From Streptomyces sp. HUAS CB01 (GTDB lineage: Bacteria > Actinomycetota > Actinomycetes > Streptomycetales > Streptomycetaceae), in contig NZ_CP129137.1 in NCBI RefSeq assembly GCF_030406905.1, positions 806,001 to 870,000 of the forward strand: 64,000 nt of DNA, in the 5' to 3' direction. Below, in pieces: positions 52,614-61,394 of this stretch. The notes under the pieces were generated by a model, which made no database searches, was not told the origin of the DNA, and saw nothing but the letters and a program-made list of their open reading frames with translations. Position 1 is the first letter of the stretch. Each line of letters begins with the position of its first letter. The position numbers and the translations under genes were made by a program.

Positions 52614-54422
52614 TCAGGCCCCCTCGGCGGTGCGCAGCGTGGTGTCCGGTGCCCCGGACTCCGCGGCGAGGCGGTCGAGTTCGGCGGCGACATCGGCGAC
52701 GGTGGGCCGGGTGAGGAGCGTTCCGAGCGTGAGGCGCAGCCCGGTCGTCCGCCGCAGGTCCGCGACGACGCGGGCCGCGGCGAGCGAGTGTCCGCCCAGT
52801 TCGAAGAAGTCGGCGTCCGGTCCGGGGATCTCGCGCTCCAGGGCCTCGGCCCAGACCGCCATGACGTCGCGCTCCCGCGCGGTGGCGCTGTCCGTCCCCT
52901 CCTCCTGGGCGGGCGCGGCGAGCAGGCGGGCGAGCTCGCCGCGGTCGGCCTTGCCCGTGGCCAGGGTGGGGACACGGTCGACGACCCGGACCGTCGTGGG
53001 CACCGCCGCGTCCGGCAGCAGCTTGGCGCAGTGCCCGGTCACGGAGCCCGCCAGGTCCCCGCCCGCTCCGGGGGCGGCGACCACCGCGAGCCCCAGGGTG
53101 CCGCCCGGGCCGAGGACGCAAGCGGCGGCGGCGACCACCTCGGGGAGTTCGGCGGCGACCCGCTCGACCTCGCCCAGTTCGATGCGGTGGCCGCGGATCT
53201 TCACCTGGTCGTCGCGCCGGCCGCGGTACTCCAGTTCGCCGCCGGGCCGGCGGAGCACGACGTCCCCGGTGCGGTACATCCGGGCGCCGCCGCCCTGGAA
53301 CGGGTCGGGCAGGAACCGGGCGGCGGTGAGCCCCGGCCGGTTGCGGTAGCCGCGGGCCACGGCGGGTCCGCCGAGGTAGAGCTCGCCCTCCGTGCCTTCC
53401 GCGACCGGGATCAGGTCGTCGTCGAGCACATAGGCGCGGTAGTCCGGCAGTGGCCGTCCGATGGCGCTCACGTCGTCACCCCGCTCGCTGTCGGCCCAGG
53501 TGGCCGCGATGGTCACCTCCGTCGGGCCGTACACGTTGAGCAGCCGCCGGCCGCGGGAGAAGCGCTCGGCGAGAGCGGCCGGGCACTGCTCACCGGCGAC
53601 CACGACGGCCTCGGCCCCGGTCAGCGCCCCGCCGTGGGCGGCGAGCAGCGACGGGGTGAGGGAGGCGGTGCGCAGTCCGGCGGGGATCGGTTCGCGGCCG
53701 GCGTCGGCGGCCCGCCGCAGCCCGTCGAGGGACAGGTCCACCAGGGCGACGCCCTGGCCGTGCACGAGGTACAGCAGGGTGCACCACAACCAGCCGTCGA
53801 AGGCGGGCGAGACGGCGTTCAGGCCCAGTCCGCCGGGCGGCAGGCCGAGTCCGGCGAGGGCGCGCACGAAGACGTCGAGGCCGCGGTAGGTGACCTCGAC
53901 ACCCTTGGGGCGGCCGGTGGTGCCCGAGGTGTAGATGACGTACGCGCAGGTGTCCGGCCCCGGCGTCGCCACGTCGAGCGGGCCGGTCGCGGCGCTCACC
54001 CGGCAGGCGGGGCCCACCGGGTCGAGGGTGCGGACGCCGGTGACGTCCAGCCCGGCGGGCACCTCCGTGGCGACCAGGACGGCGACGCCGGAGTCGCGCA
54101 GTACGGACGCGAGCCGTTCGACGGGGTGCCCGGGGTCCAGCGGCACGGCCGTGGCGCCGAGGCTCCACACGGCCAGCAGCGCGGGCACGCTGTCCCGGGA
54201 CCGTCCGAGGAGCAGGCCGACGGCGGTCTCGGGACCGGCCCCGGCGCCGGACAGCGCGGCGGCGATGGCCGCGGTGCGTGCGGTGAGTCCGGCGTGGCTC
54301 AGCTCGCCGTCCTCGGCGCTGACCGCAGGGTCGCCGGGCCGTTCGCGGGTCCAGCGCTCCAGTGCCGCGAACAGGGGCGGCGGGGTGGTGTCCGGCCGCG
54401 TGGGGGCGGGGTGGGCGGTCAT
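52614..54422 (-). CDS. NRPS, free-standing A-PCP didomain
   Basis: A 602-aa A-PCP protein. A domain about 15-500: YTSGTTGRPKGV, pocket by eye D-G-W-S-V-A-V-I-A with Asp235 present, so an alpha-amino acid, possibly an aromatic one. Lys in TGKADRGEL. PCP Ser546 in LGGHSL. With no C domain and with an MbtH, P450 and type II TE following, it looks like a side-loading station that holds an amino acid (inferred: chlorotryptophan) for oxidation. ATG overlaps the aldehyde dehydrogenase stop by four bases. Confidence 0.9.
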   Translation of the reverse strand: MTAHPAPTRPDTTPPPLFAALERWTRERPGDPAVSAEDGELSHAGLTARTAAIAAALSGAGAGPETAVGLLLGRSRDSVPALLAVWSLGATAVPLDPGHPVERLASVLRDSGVAVLVATEVPAGLDVTGVRTLDPVGPACRVSAATGPLDVATPGPDTCAYVIYTSGTTGRPKGVEVTYRGLDVFVRALAGLGLPPGGLGLNAVSPAFDGWLWCTLLYLVHGQGVALVDLSLDGLRRAADAGREPIPAGLRTASLTPSLLAAHGGALTGAEAVVVAGEQCPAALAERFSRGRRLLNVYGPTEVTIAATWADSERGDDVSAIGRPLPDYRAYVLDDDLIPVAEGTEGELYLGGPAVARGYRNRPGLTAARFLPDPFQGGGARMYRTGDVVLRRPGGELEYRGRRDDQVKIRGHRIELGEVERVAAELPEVVAAAACVLGPGGTLGLAVVAAPGAGGDLAGSVTGHCAKLLPDAAVPTTVRVVDRVPTLATGKADRGELARLLAAPAQEEGTDSATARERDVMAVWAEALEREIPGPDADFFELGGHSLAAARVVADLRRTTGLRLTLGTLLTRPTVADVAAELDRLAAESGAPDTTLRTAEGA

Positions 54423-55993
54423 GCGTCGTTCCTCTCCTGGCCGTTGTCGACGGCCGGCGCGGTGGCACGCAGACGCGGGCCGACCACCTGGCCGCCGGAC
54501 GCCTGGGGCAGCTGCATCGACTTGGTCTCGAGGAAGGCCTCCAGTCCGGCGGCGCCGCACTCGCGGCCGATGCCGGACTGCTTGAACCCGCCGAACGGGG
54601 CGGCGGGGTTGAACGAGCCGCCGTTGACGTCGACGAGGCCGGTACGGAACCGGCGTGCCACGCGCTCGGCCCGGGCGTCGTCGCCCGACCAGACCGCGCC
54701 GTGCAGTCCGTAGCGCGTCCCGTTGACGATCCGTACGGCCTGGTCCTCGTCGTCGTAGGGGATGACGCACAGCACCGGCCCGAAGATCTCCTCCTGCGCG
54801 ACGGTGGTCAGCGGGTCGACGTCGGCGAAGATCGTGGGGCGGACGTAGTAGCCGGTGTGCAGGCCGTCGGGCCGGCCGGCGCCGCCGTGGACCAGCCGGG
54901 CGCCGCCCTCCGTCACGCCGCGGCGTATGTACTCGGCCACGCGGGCGTGCGCGGCGGCGGACACCAGCGGGCCCAGGTCCGTCGCGGGGTCGCGGGGGTC
55001 GCCGGTCACGTAGCCGTCCATGATCCGGCCGGCGAGTTCCACGGCTTCGTCCTGGCGCTCCCGGGGCACGAGCAGCCGGCTCCACTGCAGGCAGGTCTGG
55101 CCGGTGTTGAACAGCACCTGGTCGACCGTGGCGCCGACGGCGGCGCCGAGATCGGCGTCGTCCAGGACGAGGCTCGCGTTCTTGCCGCCGAGCTCCAGGT
55201 GGATCCGCTTGACCCCGTCGGCGCCCAGGGCCGACACCTGACGCCCGGCGCGGGTGGACCCGGTCAGGGACACCACGTCGACGAGGGGATGGGAGACGAG
55301 CGCGGTACCGAGGGTGTCACCGGTGCCCACGACCATGTTCACCACACCGGGCGGCAGGTCGGCCTCGGCGAACACCTCGGCGAGGAGCCGGGCGTGCAGC
55401 GGAGTGAGTTCGCTGGGCTTGTGCACGACGGTGCAGCCTGCCGCGAGGGCGGGCAGCAGCTTCTGCACCGTGAGCAGCAGCGGCACGTTCCACGGGGTGA
55501 TGCAGGCGGCGACACCGGCCGCCTCACGCACCACCAGAGAGTGGCCCACCCTCTCCTCGAAGCCGTAGGAGGCGGCGGTCTCCACGCAGTGCGCGGCCAT
55601 GCCCACGGCCAGCCCGACCTGGGTCTGCAGCGCCACGCGGGTGGGAGCACCCACCTCGGCGGTGATGATCCGGGCGAACTCCTCGGCGCGGCGCTCCAGT
55701 CCCTCCACCACGCGGCGCAGCAGTCCGGCCCGTTCCCGCACGGGCGTGGCGGCCCAGCCGGGAAAGGCGCGGGCGGCGGCGCGTACGGCGAGGTCGGCGT
55801 CGCGCGGGGTGCCCGCGGGCACGGTGGCGAGGGGTCGTTCGGTGCCGGGGTCGGTGACGACGAGGCGGCCGTCGGCGTCGGAGGCCGTCCAGCGGCCGCC
55901 GATCCACTGGTCGTCGTGGCGGGGCGGCAGGGCGGGTGCGGGCGGCTCGGCCGATGGTGAGGCGGAGTCCTGCGGCACGGTCAGCACGGTCAC
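54419..55993 (-). CDS. NAD(P)-dependent aldehyde dehydrogenase
   Basis: A 524-aa ALDH-superfamily enzyme. ITPWNVPLLLTVQKLLPALAAG (about 165-186), VVHKPSELTP, general base Glu in LELGGKNA (about 268), catalytic Cys in NTGQTCLQWSRL (about 302) and EEIFGPVLCVIPYDDE. It would oxidise an aldehyde to a carboxylic acid; in this cluster the aldehyde left by retro-aldol cleavage is a good candidate. GTG start with GAGG upstream. First gene after the SARP gene on the minus strand. Confidence 0.94.
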   Translation of the reverse strand: MTVLTVPQDSASPSAEPPAPALPPRHDDQWIGGRWTASDADGRLVVTDPGTERPLATVPAGTPRDADLAVRAAARAFPGWAATPVRERAGLLRRVVEGLERRAEEFARIITAEVGAPTRVALQTQVGLAVGMAAHCVETAASYGFEERVGHSLVVREAAGVAACITPWNVPLLLTVQKLLPALAAGCTVVHKPSELTPLHARLLAEVFAEADLPPGVVNMVVGTGDTLGTALVSHPLVDVVSLTGSTRAGRQVSALGADGVKRIHLELGGKNASLVLDDADLGAAVGATVDQVLFNTGQTCLQWSRLLVPRERQDEAVELAGRIMDGYVTGDPRDPATDLGPLVSAAAHARVAEYIRRGVTEGGARLVHGGAGRPDGLHTGYYVRPTIFADVDPLTTVAQEEIFGPVLCVIPYDDEDQAVRIVNGTRYGLHGAVWSGDDARAERVARRFRTGLVDVNGGSFNPAAPFGGFKQSGIGRECGAAGLEAFLETKSMQLPQASGGQVVGPRLRATAPAVDNGQERNDA

Positions 55994-56020
55994 GGTGGAT
56001 TCCTCACTGGGATGGCTCGG

Positions 56021-57007
56021 TCACTGGGTTCGCGCGGGCGGGACGAGTCCCGGGGCAGCCGTGGGGGGCAGGGGCCCGGCCCGGAGGCCGGCCGTGGGGG
56101 CGGCAAGGCCCAGGGCGGCTGCCCGGGCGTCGGGCCGGGCCCGCCGTACGGCCCGCGGGCGGAGCCCCGGGAGCGCCGCGGCCGTCATCGGTGCGGTGTG
56201 CGGCGGGGGGACGGCGGCCCGGGCGGGCAGCATCGCGTGCAGCAGCCGGTCGGTCTCCCGGGACGGGGCCACCGCGAGGTCGTCCCGCAGCCGGCGGGCG
56301 CACAGCTCGTACCAGCGGCGCACGCAGGCGTGTTCGCCGCGCACGCCGTGCGCCGCCATGAGGGCCCGGTACGTCTCCTCGTGGTGACGGTCGATGCCGA
56401 GGGTGCGGCGGCAGACCTCGATGAGGTCCGGGAAGTCCTCGCGCTCGGCGGCGTCGGCGCGCAGCACGTCCAGGGCTCGCAGGGCCAGCGACCGCAGGTA
56501 CTCGCGGTGTTCGGCGACCCAGTCGGCGCACTCGCCGCGGAGGAACTCGCCGCCGTACAGGGCGACGGCGGACCGCAGCCGCTCGCGGGCGAGGGCCCGG
56601 TCGCCGGACGCGGCGGCCCGCAGACCGGTGTGGGCGAGCTCCTGGAAGCGGTCCACGTCCGACCAGAGGTCGGCGATGTCGAGGGCGTAGCCGAAGTCGC
56701 GGTAGTGCAGCCGGATTCCGGACTCGCCGGGTCCGTCGGGGTGGGCGTCGAGGACCCGGCGCAGTGCGTGCGCCGCGACCTTCAGCGAGCTGTCGCCGGC
56801 CGCCCCGTCGGAGCCGGGCCACAGTGCCTCGTACAGCCGGTCGCGGGTGAGGGTCTGGCCGCGGTGGATGACGAGGTACTGGAAGAGGCCCCGCGCCTTT
56901 CCGGCGCGCCAGCGGCGCACCGGGTCGCCGTTCACGGTCAGCTCGAAGTCGCCGAGGAAGCGGATGCGTACCGCATGCCGTGCGATTCCGGTCACCGCGG
57001 TGGTCAT
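56021..57007 (-). CDS. SARP-family pathway regulator (DNA-binding plus BTAD)
   Basis: A 328-aa regulator: winged-helix domain (IRFLGDFELTVNGDPVRRWRAGKARGL, to about 100), BTAD (about 115-260, with EEFRR-like ALYGGEFLRGECADWV) and an Ala/Pro-rich low-complexity tail. ATG at 57007 has GGAGG close by. It lies at the head of the minus-strand NRPS operon and is divergent from the halogenase, so it probably controls both. A 22-base palindrome lies 64 bases upstream. Confidence 0.9.
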   Translation of the reverse strand: MTTAVTGIARHAVRIRFLGDFELTVNGDPVRRWRAGKARGLFQYLVIHRGQTLTRDRLYEALWPGSDGAAGDSSLKVAAHALRRVLDAHPDGPGESGIRLHYRDFGYALDIADLWSDVDRFQELAHTGLRAAASGDRALARERLRSAVALYGGEFLRGECADWVAEHREYLRSLALRALDVLRADAAEREDFPDLIEVCRRTLGIDRHHEETYRALMAAHGVRGEHACVRRWYELCARRLRDDLAVAPSRETDRLLHAMLPARAAVPPPHTAPMTAAALPGLRPRAVRRARPDARAAALGLAAPTAGLRAGPLPPTAAPGLVPPARTQ

Positions 57008-57070
57008 CGCTTCCTCCTGGGGTCCGCCGCACGCCGTTCTGCCTGCGGCGATTGTGTTCCCGGGGTCTAC

Positions 57071-57092
57071 ATCCGGCCTATACCGGCCGGAT
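57071..57092. promoter_or_regulatory. Palindrome in the SARP-halogenase divergent region
   Basis: ATCCGGCC and GGCCGGAT are exact inverted repeats around TATACC, in the 256-base gap between the minus-strand SARP gene and the plus-strand halogenase. SARPs normally bind direct heptamer repeats, so this would suit a different dimeric regulator or be a promoter-proximal structure. Confidence 0.45.
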
Positions 57093-57263
57093 AGCGCCTC
57101 TGTAGTTCCGTCATAGAGCGGCCGCGCACACTGAGGCCTCGACGGTCCCGGCCGGCGCCGGAGTTCAGGCCCTGCCCGGTCGGTCGAGCCGCGTCCGGCC
57201 CGCCTCTCCGCCGGCTCCCGGGCGCCCGACCGCGACACCCGACTCCGAAATGAGGGCTGCTCC

Positions 57264-58862
57264 ATGACCAGCACCGACACCCGACTGAAGAAGGTCGTCA
57301 TCCTGGGCGGCGGCACGGCCGGCTGGATGACGGCCGCGTATCTCGGCAAGGCTCTCCAGGGAACGGTCGACATCACGGTGCTGGAGGCGCCGACGATTCC
57401 GCGGATCGGGGTCGGCGAGGCGACCGTGCCCAACCTGCAGCGCGCGTTCTTCGACTACCTCGGCATCCCCGAGGACGAGTGGATGCGGGAGTGCAACGCC
57501 AGCTTCAAGATGGCCGTGCGGTTCGTGAACTGGCGGACCGAGGGCCAGGGCGAGTCGACGGCCAGGACACTGCCCGACGGCCGGCCCGACCACTTCTACC
57601 ACCCGTTCGGTCTGCTGCCCGACTACGACCAGACGCCGCTGTCGCACTACTGGTTCAAGCGCAAGTACGAGGGCCGCACCACGGAGCCGTTCGACTACGC
57701 CTGCTTCCGCGAGCCCCCGATCATGGACGCGATGAAGGCGCCGCGCTGGCTCGACGGGCGCTCGGCCACCCGCTACGCCTGGCACTTCGACGCCCAGCTC
57801 GTGGCCGACTTCCTGCGCCGCTTCGCCATCGAGAAGCAGAGCGTCCGCCACGTCGAGGACGAGATGACCGAAGTGGTCCAGGACGAGCGGGGCTTCGTCA
57901 CCTCGCTGCGGACGAAGGGCGGCAAGGACCTGGACGCCGACCTCTTCGTGGACTGCTCCGGCTTCCGCGGGCTGCTGATCAACAAGGCGATGGCCGAGCC
58001 GTTCATCGACATGAGCGACCACCTGCTGTGCGACAGCGCGGTCGCCACCGCCGTCCCGCACGACGACGAGGCCGGCGGCGTGGAGCCGTACACCTCGGCG
58101 ATCGCGATGTCCTCGGGCTGGGCGTGGAAGATCCCGATGCTGGGCCGATTCGGCACCGGCTACGTGTACTCCGGCAAGTTCACCGACCAGGACGAGGCGA
58201 CGGCCGAGTTCGCCGCGATGTGGGGTCTGGACCCGGAGAAGACGGCGTTCAACCACATCCGTTTCCGGGTGGGGCGCAACCGCCGGGCCTGGGTGAAGAA
58301 CGTGGTCAGCATCGGGCTGTCCTCGTGCTTCCTGGAGCCGCTCGAGTCCACCGGCATCTACTTCATCACCGCGGCCATCTACCAGCTCGCCAAGCACTTC
58401 CCCGACGCGACCTTCAACGAGGGTCTGATCGACGCCTTCAACCGCGAGATCGAGGTGATGTTCGACGACACCCGCGACTTCATCCAGGCGCACTTCTTCT
58501 ACGCCCCGCGCAACGACACGCCCTTCTGGCAGGCGAACAAGAAGCTGACCCTGCCCGACAACATCCAGCAGAAGATAGCGGCGTACCGCGCCGGGCTGCC
58601 CATCAACTCCCCCATCACCGACGAGTCGACGTACTACGGCAACTTCGAGGCCGAGTTCCGCAACTTCTGGACCAACGGCAGCTACTACTGCATCTTCGCC
58701 GGCCTGGGCCTGGAGCCGGACGCGCCGCTCCCGGCGCTGGCCTACAAGCCGGAGTCCGTGGCGGGCGCCGAACCGCTGTTCGAGACGGTCAAGCGTCAGC
58801 AGCAGAACCTGCTGGAGACGCTGCCGAGCGCCTACGAGTACCTGACGCGACTGCACTCGTAG
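57264..58862 (+). CDS. FAD-dependent tryptophan halogenase
   Basis: A 532-aa flavin halogenase. Dinucleotide motif GGGTAGWM (15-22), catalytic Lys82 in [10 protein letters not shown], the halogenase signature W286-A-W288-K-I290-P291, and Glu361 in LESTGIY. Length and motifs match tryptophan-type halogenases that chlorinate the free amino acid (PrnA, RebH, Thal, KtzR). The site of chlorination is not readable; position 6 is expected if the product resembles JBIR-34/35. The flavin reductase needed to supply FADH2 is the next gene. Confidence 0.96.
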   Translation: MTSTDTRLKKVVILGGGTAGWMTAAYLGKALQGTVDITVLEAPTIPRIGVGEATVPNLQRAFFDYLGIPEDEWMRECNASFKMAVRFVNWRTEGQGESTARTLPDGRPDHFYHPFGLLPDYDQTPLSHYWFKRKYEGRTTEPFDYACFREPPIMDAMKAPRWLDGRSATRYAWHFDAQLVADFLRRFAIEKQSVRHVEDEMTEVVQDERGFVTSLRTKGGKDLDADLFVDCSGFRGLLINKAMAEPFIDMSDHLLCDSAVATAVPHDDEAGGVEPYTSAIAMSSGWAWKIPMLGRFGTGYVYSGKFTDQDEATAEFAAMWGLDPEKTAFNHIRFRVGRNRRAWVKNVVSIGLSSCFLEPLESTGIYFITAAIYQLAKHFPDATFNEGLIDAFNREIEVMFDDTRDFIQAHFFYAPRNDTPFWQANKKLTLPDNIQQKIAAYRAGLPINSPITDESTYYGNFEAEFRNFWTNGSYYCIFAGLGLEPDAPLPALAYKPESVAGAEPLFETVKRQQQNLLETLPSAYEYLTRLHS

Positions 58863-58870
58863 GCCGACCG

Positions 58871-58904
58871 GGGGCGGGGGCTCCACTCCCCCGGCCCCCG
58901 CCCC
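58871..58904 (+). terminator. Hairpin between halogenase and flavin reductase
   Basis: GGGGCGGGGGC and GCCCCCGCCCC form an 11-bp stem with a 12-base loop, starting nine bases after the halogenase stop. It may attenuate the downstream genes so that halogenase mRNA exceeds reductase mRNA. Confidence 0.55.
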
Positions 58905-59048
58905 GACCCCCTCCAGGCTCCGCAAGCACCCCGGCACGGACCCGGGCCGATCCAGGGCCCGGTCCGGCGCCGCTCCCACGGCCCGGTGCCCGGCGCACGT
59001 CCGCCGGGCACCGGGCCGCACTGCTTCGTCATCCACAGGGAGTCAGAC

Positions 59049-59687
59049 ATGCCCACTTTCTCTCCCCATCCGGAGATACCGGATCAAGACGCAGCCGCAG
59101 GGACATCGGCGGAGGATCCCGTCGTCCTCCGCGAGGCGGACCTCCGCCCCTTCATGGCCGCCTTCCCCTCGGGCGTATCCGTCGTCACCACCCTCGACGC
59201 CGACGGCCTGCCCCGCGGCCTGACGTGCAGCTCGCTGGCGAGCGTCGCCCTGGCCCCGCCCACCCTGGTGGTGTGCATCCGGACGGCGAGCCCGACCCTG
59301 GAAGCACTGCTCGCGCAGGGCCAGTTCGCGCTCAACCTGCTGCACGAGCGGGCCCGGGCCACCTCGGACCTGTTCGCCTCCGGGGATCCGGCACGCTTCG
59401 AACGCACCGAGTGGCGGCTTCCGCTGGGGGCGAGTGGTCCGCACCTGACCGCGTCCGCCCACGCCGTCGCCGACTGCGCGGTCGTGAAGACCGCGGACTT
59501 CGGGGACCACACGGCGGTCTTCGCCGAGGCGCACCGGGTCACCGTCCGCCCGTCGGCGCAGCCGCTGCTGTACGGGCTGCGCCGCTACGCGGGGTGGTCA
59601 GCCGCCGCGGCCGCTCCGCCGCCGGCCGCGTCCCCCCTCCCGCCCTCCGCCGTGCCTCCCGAAGGAGCCGCCCGTGTCCGCAGCTGA
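59049..59687 (+). CDS. Flavin reductase, halogenase partner
   Basis: A 212-aa flavin reductase-like (FMN-binding split barrel) protein: FMAAFPSGVSVVTTLDADGLPRGLTCSSLASVALAPP (about 36-72) and FALNLLHERARATSDLFAS. It reduces FAD with NADH for the halogenase. The C-terminal 25 residues are a Pro/Ala-rich extension. ATG at 59049 has AGGGAG six bases upstream. Confidence 0.93.
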   Translation: MPTFSPHPEIPDQDAAAGTSAEDPVVLREADLRPFMAAFPSGVSVVTTLDADGLPRGLTCSSLASVALAPPTLVVCIRTASPTLEALLAQGQFALNLLHERARATSDLFASGDPARFERTEWRLPLGASGPHLTASAHAVADCAVVKTADFGDHTAVFAEAHRVTVRPSAQPLLYGLRRYAGWSAAAAAPPPAASPLPPSAVPPEGAARVRS

Positions 59688-60963
59688 GATCATGCCGGCG
59701 GTGCTCGTGGCCGTACCGGCGGCGATCCTCGCGTGCCAGGCCGGCGCCGCGCTCCTGCGGAGGTTCGGCCAGCCGCCCGTGATCGGCGAGATCGCGATGG
59801 GCATCGTCCTCGGCCCGTCGCTGCTCGGCTGGCTGTGGCCGGAGGCGCAGCACTGGCTGTTCCCGGAGTCGGTCCTGCCATACACCTCGGTGCTCGGACA
59901 GCTCGGCCTGCTGGGCTTCATGTTCCTCGTCGGGCTGGAGCTGGACCTCGGCGCGCTGCGCGGCAGTTCACGCACGGCGGTGGCCGTCAGCCAGGCGGGC
60001 ATGCTCGTGCCGCTGGGCCTCGGCGCGCTGCTGGCCCTCCCCTTGTATAGCCGGCTGGCCCCGGACGGGGTGGGGTTCGTGCCCTTCGCCCTGTTCATGG
60101 CGGTGGCCATGAGTGTCACGGCGTTCCCGGTGCTGGCCCGGATCCTGGTCGACCGGGGCTTGTACGGGACGCCGCTCGGCGCGCTCGCGATGGCGTGCGC
60201 GGCGGTGGACGACGTGGCTGCCTGGTGCCTGCTGGCGCTGGTGGTGGCGCTCACCGCGGCCGGGTCGCCGTTCGACGCCCTGTCGGCGGCCGGGCTCACG
60301 GTCGCCTTCGGCGTCGCGATGGTGCTGGTGGTCCGTCCCCTGCTCGCCCGTTGGGCGGCGCGGGGGCGTGCGGACCGGGCCAACGACGGGGTGGTCCTGG
60401 TCCTGCTGTTCAGCGGTCTGTGCCTGTCCGCGCTGGCCACGGACCTGATCGGGGTGCACACGCTGTTCGGCGCGTTCCTCTTCGGCGTGGCCACGCCGCG
60501 CGGCCACCGCCGTGTCGAGGCGTCGGCCGCGCGGCTGCGCGCGGTGGTGGTGCCGGTGCTGCTGCCGCTCTTCTTCGTGCACACCGGGCTGAGCACGGAG
60601 ATCGGCGCCCTGGCGGCGGACCCGGCGCAATGGCTGTGGACCGGCGCGCTGCTCGCGGTGGCCGTGCTCGGCAAATGGGGCGGAGCGGCCGGCGCGGCCC
60701 GGATGTGCGGGCAGCCCTGGAGGGAGGCGATGTCGATCGGGGCCCTGATGAACTGCCGGGGCCTGACGGAGCTGGTGGTGCTGACCATCGGCCTCGAACT
60801 GGGCGTGATCGGCCCGGACCTCTTCACCATGCTCGTCCTGGTGGCACTGATCACCACGGCTCTCACCGCCCCGGCCGTCAGTCACTTCCGGCGCGGGAAG
60901 AGGCAGGTGGCCACGGAGCCGACGGCGAGGACCCCGGCGGACACCGCCGCGCCGTCGGGCTGA
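59674..60963 (+). CDS. Cation/proton antiporter (CPA2 family)
   Basis: A 429-aa membrane protein with about 12 helices of the KefB/NhaA-like CPA2 family: QPPVIGEIAMGIVLGPSLLG (33-52), GLLGFMFLVGLELDLGALR, AVDDVAAWCLLALV (the conserved Asp pair near 176) and MNCRGLTELVVLTIGLELGV (about 363). Probably exchanges K+ or Na+ for H+. GTG start overlaps the reductase gene by 14 bases, with AAGGAG seven bases before it. Similar antiporters occur at the ends of many antibiotic clusters; whether it handles the product is unknown. Confidence 0.9.
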   Translation: MSAAEIMPAVLVAVPAAILACQAGAALLRRFGQPPVIGEIAMGIVLGPSLLGWLWPEAQHWLFPESVLPYTSVLGQLGLLGFMFLVGLELDLGALRGSSRTAVAVSQAGMLVPLGLGALLALPLYSRLAPDGVGFVPFALFMAVAMSVTAFPVLARILVDRGLYGTPLGALAMACAAVDDVAAWCLLALVVALTAAGSPFDALSAAGLTVAFGVAMVLVVRPLLARWAARGRADRANDGVVLVLLFSGLCLSALATDLIGVHTLFGAFLFGVATPRGHRRVEASAARLRAVVVPVLLPLFFVHTGLSTEIGALAADPAQWLWTGALLAVAVLGKWGGAAGAARMCGQPWREAMSIGALMNCRGLTELVVLTIGLELGVIGPDLFTMLVLVALITTALTAPAVSHFRRGKRQVATEPTARTPADTAAPSG

Positions 60964-61394
60964 GCGGCACGCCCCGGGCGGCGCCCGGCCCGGCGCCCCG
61001 CCGATGGGCAACCGCTCACCGGCAGGCCGCCCGTCCGGACGGGAGGTCACGGCCCGGGGCGGGAGTCCGCCCGTACCCGTGTCCGCGCGAGGGATGCCGG
61101 GGTCTGCCCGTACCCCGTGCGGCGGCTACCGGGACCGGCCCGTGCCCGTGTCCGCGCGAGCGATGCCGGAGCCCGTCCAGCTCCGCACGCCGGTGCCGGG
61201 GTCTGCCCGTACCCCGTGCGGCGGCTGCCGGGGCCGGGCCGCACCCGGAACGCGGGGCGATCACGGGGCGCACACCCGGGGGTCCGTGAGGCACCGGCGC
61301 GCGGCGACCGCGCCGCGCGCCGACGCCCGTGCGGATACGGCTCGGCGCCGCGGGCCCGTCTCCGTGCCGACACGGCCCCGCCCGCAGGACGCGG
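60964..61394. repeat. Intergenic stretch with interleaved direct repeats
   Basis: No gene is supported in these 430 bases. GTGTCCGCGCGAG(G/C)GATGCCGG occurs near 61080 and 61150, and GGGGTCTGCCCGTACCCCG with the following GTGCGGCGGCT near 61099 and 61198. The repeats interleave at distances of about 70 and 100 bases. It separates the end of the biosynthetic genes from the convergent siderophore transporter genes. Confidence 0.6.
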
